Positions 8,526 to 14,642 of a stretch of DNA of 64,000 nt are shown piece after piece; the stretch's first letter is position 1, and each line of letters begins with the position of its first letter. Location: positions 9,930 through 73,929 of the forward strand of contig CAAEFE010000112.1 of the NCBI GenBank assembly GCA_900755095.1, in the 5' to 3' direction. The notes below the pieces were generated by a model. That model had not been told where the DNA came from and searched no databases. It worked only from the letters and a program-made list of their open reading frames with translations. The DNA is from an uncultured Bacteroides sp. GTDB lineage: Bacteria > Bacteroidota > Bacteroidia > Bacteroidales > Bacteroidaceae. Both the position numbers and the translations under genes were made by a program.

Positions 8526-9720
8526 ACTTTTTCAATTTTAGTTTTACAATAACAGGATTGCTTTCTTCTGTCAAGTCCGAGAATGGAGGTTTGCAGCCTT
8601 CTTCAAAGAACTCATAAGCATTCATTAAAGCGTAAAGGTATCCATCTTTCACCCATCCACTTCCACCTAAAACGCCAGAGGGATTCCAGTATTTAAAGCA
8701 TTCATCAACATCATTAACAAAGCCATTTGGAGAGAACGTCAAGGCCTTATCATTATTCTTACAGAAACCCGAGCCGGAGTCATCCAATCTTCCTGCTACA
8801 TGATACAAAACACCATTTCCCAACGGATATACCATAGACAACAATCTACGTCCAAAATCATATTCAGGGATGTCCAGTACCATGCGATGAACACAAAAAT
8901 CATAATCTGCAAATGATTTATCTTTCTTGATGATATAGCAAGGACGCACATCCTTAAAGTCAGAAGTACAATAAATTGTATCCACAGATTGGTGTTTCCA
9001 CCAAAACAGATTGTCATTAAAACCATAACTGAAAGGATAGCCTTGATCCTTTACTATTCCATTCTGAACTACAGCTTTTATATCATAATGATAATTCTGT
9101 TGACGATAAACAATAGAATCCGTTTGCAAATCTTTTGCAAATATAAAATTGGGACCATCGTAATTGATGGTATCGCCTCTCAAAGGGCGAGACCAAGGCA
9201 GATAATAATATACTTCATTCCCATTTACATAAGAAATAATTGTTTTATTCCAACCAATACTATCTGCTTTTGAAACGTCACCTATATGCTCACCTTCCAA
9301 TGAATACAGACGAAATGTTAATCCCATATTATTATTGACAGCCACCATCTTGTTTTCTAAATCATAGGCAGCCCTCGTCGCTACTTTATTAGCTTCCCCC
9401 GGTCCTTGTCCTTGCTTAAATAATGACATCAAGAATTTACCATCAAGAGTATATTTATAAACAAATTTCTGATCAATATAAATGGCATCATCAATTACCG
9501 CTATACCTGTAAAAAGTAGATCAGGAATCAATGGCGTATCATCTAAACGTATATAAGATATACTTTCTACAAACTCCGATAGCTTCGACGGTTCTTCGGA
9601 ATATTTCACATCACTCAAATCTATAATCGTAATATCCTGTTCATTCCCTATTCGACCTTTATTTGCAGAAGTACATGCAAATAGAAAGGCACAAAGAAAC
9701 ATAATAATTAATTGTTTCAT
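8515..9720 (-). CDS. Six-bladed beta-propeller lipoprotein in the RiPP operon
   Basis: This 401-residue protein starts with a lipoprotein signal peptide (lipobox LFAC, Cys16). The rest is regular beta-strand sequence with the features of the Bacteroidetes six-bladed beta-propeller family (for example FVYKYTLDGKFLMSLFKQGQGPGEA and RLYSLEGEHIG repeats). It should sit in the periplasm or on the outer membrane. It starts 84 bases downstream of the precursor gene, after a strong hairpin, and overlaps the radical SAM gene by 11 bases, so it is a true member of the operon. These propellers often act as binding or sensing modules. Possible roles are immunity, product binding or docking to an outer-membrane receptor. 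None of these is shown by the sequence. The fold call is confident; the function is unknown. Confidence 0.8.
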   Translation of the reverse strand: MKQLIIMFLCAFLFACTSANKGRIGNEQDITIIDLSDVKYSEEPSKLSEFVESISYIRLDDTPLIPDLLFTGIAVIDDAIYIDQKFVYKYTLDGKFLMSLFKQGQGPGEANKVATRAAYDLENKMVAVNNNMGLTFRLYSLEGEHIGDVSKADSIGWNKTIISYVNGNEVYYYLPWSRPLRGDTINYDGPNFIFAKDLQTDSIVYRQQNYHYDIKAVVQNGIVKDQGYPFSYGFNDNLFWWKHQSVDTIYCTSDFKDVRPCYIIKKDKSFADYDFCVHRMVLDIPEYDFGRRLLSMVYPLGNGVLYHVAGRLDDSGSGFCKNNDKALTFSPNGFVNDVDECFKYWNPSGVLGGSGWVKDGYLYALMNAYEFFEEGCKPPFSDLTEESNPVIVKLKLKKYEE

Positions 9721-9740
9721 AATAATAGCTTTAATTTTAC

Positions 9741-9782
9741 AATTAAAAGAGAGTAGTTATACATGAGAGTATAACCACTCTC
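9741..9782 (-). terminator. Hairpin with U-tract after the precursor gene (partial terminator)
   Basis: On the minus-strand RNA, 9782-9770 and 9761-9749 pair over 13 consecutive positions (one G-U wobble), with an 8-base loop, followed by UUUUAAUU. It lies between the precursor stop (9805) and the beta-propeller start (9720). This is the usual place for a leaky terminator or 3' stabiliser that raises the amount of precursor mRNA relative to the enzyme genes. Confidence 0.75.
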
Positions 9783-9804
9783 AATGTCTAGTCAAGCCAT
9801 TTCA

Positions 9805-10065
9805 CTATTTTGAAACAGTTTGCATAGCACTACCTTCACCACCTTGGCAAACACAAACAGGATCATTTGAACCGGTAATGGTATAACCATTCTCCTTGTT
9901 TGCAGCCTCATTCTCTGCTGTTGATGGTGATCCACCTGATGGAGTGGCACAAGAGCCACATTTACACCAACCTGGGTCGCCTCCTCTAAAGAGAAGACCC
10001 TGCTGCTTTTTGCTCAACTCAGCTCTATCGAGCTGATGAAGGCTAATTTTTGAAATTTTCTTCAT
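9805..10065 (-). CDS. RiPP precursor peptide, GG-Bacteroidales family
   Basis: This 86-residue peptide has a basic/amphipathic leader (MKKISKISLHQLDRAELSKK) that ends with Gly28-Gly29 after LLFR, the double-glycine site expected by the C39 exporter. The 57-residue core starts at Asp30. It has Cys34, Cys36 and Cys39 in WCKCGSC, a Gly/Ser/Ala/Asn-rich middle, one Tyr at 61, and Cys71 and Cys73 in CVCQGG. The leader and core style match the GG-Bacteroidales natural product precursors known from genome mining. An upstream in-frame ATG at 10104 would add 13 hydrophobic residues that overlap the preceding gene; the MKKISK start at 10065 is chosen because it matches the leader pattern. The gene lies between a glycosyltransferase and the beta-propeller gene and is followed by a hairpin. 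Ser/Thr in the core could carry sugar, and Tyr61 or the sugar could carry sulfate. Product structure and activity are unknown. Confidence 0.88.
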   Translation of the reverse strand: MKKISKISLHQLDRAELSKKQQGLLFRGGDPGWCKCGSCATPSGGSPSTAENEAANKENGYTITGSNDPVCVCQGGEGSAMQTVSK

Positions 10066-10098
10066 CTTGCAAAAAATTAAATTAAACAATATAATAAA

Positions 10099-10112
10099 TA
10101 ACACGCGTGTTA
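10099..10112. promoter_or_regulatory. Perfect 14-bp palindrome before the precursor gene
   Basis: TAACACGCGTGTTA reads the same on both strands. It covers the stop codon of the upstream glycosyltransferase and lies 34 bases before the precursor start. An AT-rich promoter-like stretch (TATATTG, minus strand, 10093-10087) follows at a distance suitable for initiation just before the precursor. It could be an operator for a dimeric regulator or part of an internal promoter. No regulator gene is present in the operon. Confidence 0.4.
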
Positions 10113-11318
10113 CATTCCCAAATAAAAAGAGAGGAGTTGAAGTTTTACATTCTCTATATTATACTTCCATGATTGATCTCTTATTCTTTTATGCCGGTTT
10201 AATGATAAAACAGTCAATAAATTTTCAGTTAAAGCATTCATTATCAAATCTTTTTTACCTTCAATATATTCTACCGAAATATAGCATTCATCTTCGAGCA
10301 TTTCTTTAAGTCCTGTCGTATCAGTACCAACCAAAGGAATGCCATAAGCCATCATTTCAATTGCCACATAGCTACATTGTTCATGGAAAGAAGCCATAAC
10401 TCCGACATCAGAAATTTGATAAAAGACTGATAAAAGCTCCTTATCTACTTTCCCGGCAAACGTTATCTTCCCAAAACAATCCCGACATAAAGGCAAATAT
10501 TTATCATAATTCCCATCTCCCACCAGTAACAAATGGGCATCAGGCAATTTTTCCCGAATTCCTTTGAAAGCTTGAATGATTAAACTGACTCCTTTTATCT
10601 CATCCAATCTCCCGACAAAAAGTATTACTTTTTCATCCTTTCCAAATGCCATCTTACGCTTTTCATTCTCACATTCCTGCTCGTTCAGCAGCGTATCAGG
10701 CAGACGAATACCATTAACCATAGACACTATTTTAGAATCAGGAATCTTATATTCATTATTTAGTAGCTTATAAGTGTATTGTGAGAGACAAATCACTTTA
10801 TCTACGCCATTAAGAAAAGATTTATCCTGCAGAAAATCCATATAAATCATTTGTTCAAAATCATTTCTTTCATCTTTTTCGCCATATATAATCTCACGAA
10901 ATAACAAGGTGTTACCTTTCAAAAGGAGACACCAATTAAAATAATGTATCGTCAGAATAATAGATGCCTCTGGGAATCGAGATTTAATACACCTAGCCAA
11001 AGAAGCATGATGTAAATAATTGAAATGAAAAATACAACCAATCTTTTCATCAACAAACAAGGACAATAAATAAGCTACATTACGATTATATCTATCAGTA
11101 TAAGTATTGTAGAGGAAGCTGCTTATTTGAGGAAATTTCAAATACCTTATATTATCTTGTTTCACTAGTGTAACTTCTTTTTCATCAGAATCCAGTTCTA
11201 CCACCGTGAGATACAAAGATGCAGTTTGGTAAAGGCACGTTATAAGTTGGTTTATATAAGTACCTATACCATAGCTGGCAGCTCTATTTCTTGTATTGAT
11301 TAAGTAAATTTGCTTCAT
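10110..11318 (-). CDS. Family-4 glycosyltransferase, GG-Bacteroidales peptide system type
   Basis: From MKQIYLINTRNRAASYGIG the protein has 402 residues with a GT-B fold. The N-terminal acceptor loop is YGIGTYINQL. The C-terminal donor half has LFVGRLDEIKGVSL, LLLVGDG and HEQCSYVAIEMMAYGIPLVG. It is a paralog of the protein at 4802 and resembles the glycosyltransferase family known to accompany GG-Bacteroidales precursors. The chosen ATG at 11318 overlaps the stop of the LanC-like gene (ATGA); the ten extra residues upstream in frame look non-coding. It is directly upstream of the precursor gene (45 bases from this stop to the precursor ATG), which supports a role in glycosylating that peptide. 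The first sugar may be added by one of the two paralogs and the next by the other, but order and sugar cannot be deduced. Confidence 0.87.
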   Translation of the reverse strand: MKQIYLINTRNRAASYGIGTYINQLITCLYQTASLYLTVVELDSDEKEVTLVKQDNIRYLKFPQISSFLYNTYTDRYNRNVAYLLSLFVDEKIGCIFHFNYLHHASLARCIKSRFPEASIILTIHYFNWCLLLKGNTLLFREIIYGEKDERNDFEQMIYMDFLQDKSFLNGVDKVICLSQYTYKLLNNEYKIPDSKIVSMVNGIRLPDTLLNEQECENEKRKMAFGKDEKVILFVGRLDEIKGVSLIIQAFKGIREKLPDAHLLLVGDGNYDKYLPLCRDCFGKITFAGKVDKELLSVFYQISDVGVMASFHEQCSYVAIEMMAYGIPLVGTDTTGLKEMLEDECYISVEYIEGKKDLIMNALTENLLTVLSLNRHKRIRDQSWKYNIENVKLQLLSFYLGM

Positions 11319-11968
11319 AGCAATAATAATTTCAATCCATTTCTCCATGATAATTCTTCCTGTTTGCCATCGACCTGCTTGTTTACAATCCGTTTTATTA
11401 TATCAATATATGGATAATCAACCCGTTTCCCATTATACAAACCAAGCAACATGGCAACCCCAACAGTAGAATTATGATCGCTTATTTCCATTCTGGAGCA
11501 AGCATACATCAATTCATCAATAAAACTCTTATCAAAAGCGGTTTCCTCATTCTTTCCAATAAGGCGTAATGAAACATAGCAAGCTAAACCGGCCAAACCT
11601 GTTTCAAAAGAGTAATCGGTGATACGTCTCAGATCCTTCTCCATAATCTTCTGATCGATATCAAAAAGAACTTCATTAGAATCACCTGATATAAATTTAT
11701 TTGCCAACAAATATTCTATACCCCAAGCAATGCCGCACAGTCCGGATTCAAACCCCCAAATCATCTCCGTATGCATATCATCAAAGATTTCATCCAATAT
11801 TTCACCTCCAAAATCTTCAAATAAGGTATTTTCTGTATACCGTGCATAGTGAAAGAAAAAAAGTACGAGTCCCATTCGACCATATACAATACTTGAGTCT
11901 GTATTAAAACTGCCAAACATTAATTGATGATTGGCTATCCGACTTAACAATAAATCTTTATCTTCCAT
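11315..11968 (-). CDS. Short LanC-like protein without zinc ligands (second copy)
   Basis: This 217-residue protein has three Gly-rich helical-barrel segments typical of LanC-like proteins: GRMGLVLFFFHYAR, FESGLCGIAWGIEYLL and FETGLAGLACYVSLRL. Full LanC cyclases have about 400 residues, seven such repeats and three zinc ligands (Cys, and Cys-His in CHG). This protein has about half of the repeats and no CHG motif, so zinc-dependent cyclisation is not expected. It is a paralog of the protein at 13614 (shared LCGI-WGIEYL and the MED start). The start MEDKDLLL at 11968 is preferred over an ATG seven residues upstream, because it matches the paralog's start and falls just after the stop of the preceding gene. 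It may bind the peptide or a modifying enzyme. That is inference. Confidence 0.7.
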   Translation of the reverse strand: MEDKDLLLSRIANHQLMFGSFNTDSSIVYGRMGLVLFFFHYARYTENTLFEDFGGEILDEIFDDMHTEMIWGFESGLCGIAWGIEYLLANKFISGDSNEVLFDIDQKIMEKDLRRITDYSFETGLAGLACYVSLRLIGKNEETAFDKSFIDELMYACSRMEISDHNSTVGVAMLLGLYNGKRVDYPYIDIIKRIVNKQVDGKQEELSWRNGLKLLLL

Positions 11969-11970
11969 AT

Positions 11971-12750
11971 TTATTTCCGATTTCTCCAAGATGCTACATC
12001 ATCTGTTAGCTCCTTAGTATCCATGTTACAAATTCTGATTAACTCCAAACGACTGTTGGAAGCAAGCTGCCTATTAAAAAAGCGAGAGTTATCTCCTCTT
12101 GGATGCCACAAATGATATAAAGGGCCTTCGGTATTCACACCTACAGGATAACCCAATATTTCCATTCGCCGGACCCGTTCGGCATCCTCAGGTCCCCAAC
12201 CATAAAAATGTTCGTTCTCTCCGCCACATTTCAAGTAGACCTCCCTATTCACAAAGAAAAGTCCGCCACAGGAAGGGCGCCCAAGCCACCGCCTATAAGA
12301 AGCTGAGTGTAGCTGCAAATGTTCTAAGATAGAGTCAGCTCTCAAGCTTGCAACAGTCTGTTCTTCTGACAAAAACAGGACAGTTTGATCATAGGGAATC
12401 ACCATTGCCGCCTTCCCATTCATAATCATATCCAATGATTCGTCTATCTGCTTATAAGGAAGTATCATTTCGGCATCCCATACAGCAACAACAGGAGTTG
12501 TGCATCTTTTCAATAGCCTATTTAAATAATGTGTACGATAAAAGACAGGGTCTTCGTCATACACAAAACAGAAATCAACATTCTCAAAGTCTTTCCATGT
12601 CGTATAAAGATTCTCCCTGTCTGCTTCCAAAACAAGCACCCGGATACCTGTAGGCTGTAGATAACGGAGCACAGCGTCCATATTGCGCTGACGTTCGGAG
12701 CTATCGACCCGAAGCGTGGTTATTATTGTTATTTGTTCTGTGTTTTCCAT
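11971..12750 (-). CDS. GT-A glycosyltransferase (family-2-like, galactosyltransferase C-terminal motif)
   Basis: This 259-residue cytoplasmic protein has a GT-A-like N-terminal half with the acidic metal-site motif VWDAEM near residue 92, and a C-terminal segment GGENEHFYGWGPEDAERVRRM. That segment is characteristic of the Glyco_transf_7C/galactosyltransferase-associated domain seen in chondroitin-synthase-like and beta-1,4-galactosyltransferase-like enzymes. A His near the end (HLWHPRG) fits metal coordination. It is encoded between the FkbM-like methyltransferase (39 bases upstream) and the second LanC-like gene (2 bases downstream of its stop). This makes a third glycosyltransferase in the operon with a fold different from the two GT-B enzymes. 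It probably extends the glycan or adds a hexose or hexosamine to the peptide. The acceptor is unproven. Confidence 0.8.
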   Translation of the reverse strand: MENTEQITIITTLRVDSSERQRNMDAVLRYLQPTGIRVLVLEADRENLYTTWKDFENVDFCFVYDEDPVFYRTHYLNRLLKRCTTPVVAVWDAEMILPYKQIDESLDMIMNGKAAMVIPYDQTVLFLSEEQTVASLRADSILEHLQLHSASYRRWLGRPSCGGLFFVNREVYLKCGGENEHFYGWGPEDAERVRRMEILGYPVGVNTEGPLYHLWHPRGDNSRFFNRQLASNSRLELIRICNMDTKELTDDVASWRNRK

Positions 12751-12789
12751 GAGATAGATACCTTTTTATTAATACAATTTCTATAACAC

Positions 12790-13626
12790 TCAAAATGCAG
12801 CATGCCAGTCGCACCAGAAGGTCCATTCCGGTTCATCCAGTTGCATCTTATCTCTTCTATGTTTTTTAAGTATTTCCCTAGCTAGTTTATAGCCGTACCA
12901 TCTGCCGGCTAGTTCTTCACCGAATGGTCCTGAAGCATTTGGAAAGAAATCCGTAAATTTCATTCCTCGTTGGTTTGAAGTGAGTTCTAATTGTTCTTTT
13001 GCGTATCTACAATCTATTGCTGTTTGCGCAGTCCAATGATGTTCAGGAATATTAAAATAGAAGTCGCGTTTACTTAATACGGTAAGGGTTTGTTGGTCTA
13101 CCAACTTAAATCTTCTATATCCTAATTGATACAAGCGTTCCAGAGTCTCCAGTTCCTTGCCCATCGCAATGGTTTCATTCTCTCCCAGGCATTCTGTCTC
13201 CACTGATATATATGGAGGCTTTTCATCACTATTTTCTATTGTTTGCAATGCAATAATATCATTTCCTTCTATATCTATTTTGCAATAAAAAGGCATTCCA
13301 TATTCTCTGAATAGGTCATCCAGCCGTTTTGACCGAACCTTTTTCTTTAGTGTTTTATTTCCCTGCCTGGAAGCGACCGCACCATTGGTCGAGTTCCAAA
13401 GAGTATTTTGACTAATAAAGAAATTTATATCTTTATCACTCTCATTCGTTATCGCATAATTAAGCAGGATAAGCCTGCCGTTATCAATATACTCTTTAAA
13501 AGAGCTTTTACCTTCTTCTATCAGTTCAATATCTGCATCTACAGCCACTACGTTATAACCTTTCAACAGATAAAAAAGAGTATCTTCGCCTTTATGAAAT
13601 CCAATGTCATAGATTAACTCTTCCAT
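12790..13626 (-). CDS. FkbM-type SAM-dependent methyltransferase
   Basis: This 278-residue protein begins with the class I methyltransferase motif IYDIGFHKGEDTLFYLLKGYNVVAVDAD (residues 5-33), which binds SAM, and has the FkbM-type catalytic-region motif CKIDIEGND followed by SVETE. FkbM-family enzymes methylate hydroxyl groups, often on sugars or polyketides. The last 80 residues (from about FYFNIPEHHW) are an extension with many Trp and Tyr that I do not recognise. The gene overlaps the end of the upstream LanC-like gene by 13 bases, so it is co-transcribed and probably coupled. O-methylation of a sugar attached to the peptide is the simplest role. A direct change to the peptide is also possible. 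Confidence 0.8.
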   Translation of the reverse strand: MEELIYDIGFHKGEDTLFYLLKGYNVVAVDADIELIEEGKSSFKEYIDNGRLILLNYAITNESDKDINFFISQNTLWNSTNGAVASRQGNKTLKKKVRSKRLDDLFREYGMPFYCKIDIEGNDIIALQTIENSDEKPPYISVETECLGENETIAMGKELETLERLYQLGYRRFKLVDQQTLTVLSKRDFYFNIPEHHWTAQTAIDCRYAKEQLELTSNQRGMKFTDFFPNASGPFGEELAGRWYGYKLAREILKKHRRDKMQLDEPEWTFWCDWHAAF

Positions 13627-14228
13627 GTTATTTTGTTTATCATCTTGTCCACTTTCGTCTTATAGAATCCTGTCACACGCAGTTCGAGTAGCCAGTCGAG
13701 AAGGTCATTTACATCATTTCCCGGTCCATCCAGTTTTCGGTCCATCCAGTCGATCAAGTAAATCAAATTTTCTTTTAGTTCGATGCTAGAATAGGTATCG
13801 CCCCTTTGCCAGCTTGGACGCAGGCGCATCAGTATATAGCGTCCCAAGCCTAAAATGCCATTATCTAACCCCAGTTCACTGATTGGTTCGTAATTAATTG
13901 CATATAGAACACACTGGTCTACTTCGACAAGAATCTCATCGGCATCCCCTTCCAGAAAACCGGATTGGATCAGATATTCTATTCCCCAGCCGATGCCACA
14001 CAGTCCATCCGCAAAAGTGAGAGGTATTTCTAAAGAAAGTTCTTCTAAAAGCTTATCCAACAAGTCGCCGGCAATTTCTTCATAGTACACATCACCAGAA
14101 CAACGAGCACAGTGAAAAAAGAAAATCACAGCACGCATCTTACCGTGCGCCAATCCCAATGATGAATAAAAGTCATTATTCAAAATGTTGGTAACTGAAT
14201 ATCTATGCAATAGTTCCTGATCTTCCAT
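13614..14228 (-). CDS. Short LanC-like protein without zinc ligands (first copy)
   Basis: This 204-residue protein has LanC-type Gly-rich segments: GLAHGKMRAVIFFFHCAR, FADGLCGIGWGIEYLIQ and GLDNGILGLGRYILMRL. It is about half the length of a true LanC cyclase and has no CHG or other clear zinc-site motif. It is a paralog of the protein at 11315. The gene starts 23 bases after a 35-codon ORF and overlaps the methyltransferase gene at its end. No lanthipeptide dehydratase (LanB, LanM, LanKC) is present in the operon, so classic lanthionine formation is unlikely. A role as a peptide-binding scaffold is more likely. The fold call rests on motif pattern only. Confidence 0.68.
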   Translation of the reverse strand: MEDQELLHRYSVTNILNNDFYSSLGLAHGKMRAVIFFFHCARCSGDVYYEEIAGDLLDKLLEELSLEIPLTFADGLCGIGWGIEYLIQSGFLEGDADEILVEVDQCVLYAINYEPISELGLDNGILGLGRYILMRLRPSWQRGDTYSSIELKENLIYLIDWMDRKLDGPGNDVNDLLDWLLELRVTGFYKTKVDKMINKITWKS

Positions 14229-14251
14229 ATTCTTATTTTGTTTGTATGTAT

Positions 14252-14359
14252 TCAGACTTCTTTATTGGGAGAGCAATAGGATAAAACGCAAACAGAATAT
14301 GGATTGCAGATAATGACATCCAAAGATGTTACTTGTCTTATGTCTTGTGCTTCTTTCAT
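14252..14359 (-). CDS. Small Cys-containing peptide ORF at the head of the RiPP operon
   Basis: This ORF encodes 35 residues: a start MKEAQDIRQVTSLDVI, then a Cys-rich end with three cysteines (residues 18, 24 and 29) in CNPYSVCVLSYC, then SPNKEV. It lies 23 bases before the first LanC-like gene. It also lies 27 bases downstream of a promoter-like TATATTTA, so it would be the first gene of the transcript. The N-terminal half looks like a short leader and the C-terminal half like a small core with Ser, Tyr and Cys. There is no double glycine, so it would not be cut by the C39 peptidase in the usual way. It may be a second precursor, a regulatory leader peptide, or a chance ORF. I do not recognise the family. 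Confidence 0.4.
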   Translation of the reverse strand: MKEAQDIRQVTSLDVIICNPYSVCVLSYCSPNKEV

Positions 14360-14386
14360 AATGTTTGTGTATTAGTTTTAATACGC

Positions 14387-14394
14387 TAAATATA
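14387..14394 (-). promoter_or_regulatory. Likely promoter of the RiPP operon
   Basis: The minus strand reads TATATTTA, one base from the Bacteroides -7 box TAnnTTTG, and a start about 7 bases later gives a short leader of about 20 bases before the first ORF. The 14229-14642 gap is otherwise AT-rich and holds only the small ORF and the cysS promoter. No clear -33 element is seen. Confidence 0.45.
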
Positions 14395-14604
14395 AAAATA
14401 AAAAATGAATATACTGCTAATCATCGTATTATATTTCACGAATAAATATAATTTAACTTGATCTTTACAATTTATTCAATATACATATTGTTTTCCGCCA
14501 ATCCAAGTCAGACGATGGTTTTTACTTAATGATTGATACATATAATATAATGTTCCGGATACAGATTTCAAGTTGATTTATCATTATATATCAAAGTTTT
14601 ATTC

Positions 14605-14612
14605 TAACTTTG
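14605..14612 (+). promoter_or_regulatory. cysS promoter, -7 box
   Basis: TAACTTTG matches the Bacteroides -7 consensus TAnnTTTG exactly and lies 30 bases before the cysS start codon. It separates cysS transcription from the divergent RiPP operon. The -33 element is not obvious. Confidence 0.6.
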
Positions 14613-14642
14613 TGGTTTCAAATCGAATAAATAGTAAACGTT

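Noticed and set aside
10066..10104. Longer start of the precursor at 10104
   Set aside because: It would add 13 hydrophobic residues before a leader that already begins with the expected MKK pattern, and the ATG is in the space just after the upstream gene.
13614..14228. Lanthipeptide cyclase with lanthionine formation in the RiPP operon
   Set aside because: No dehydratase gene is present and the LanC-like proteins lack zinc ligands.
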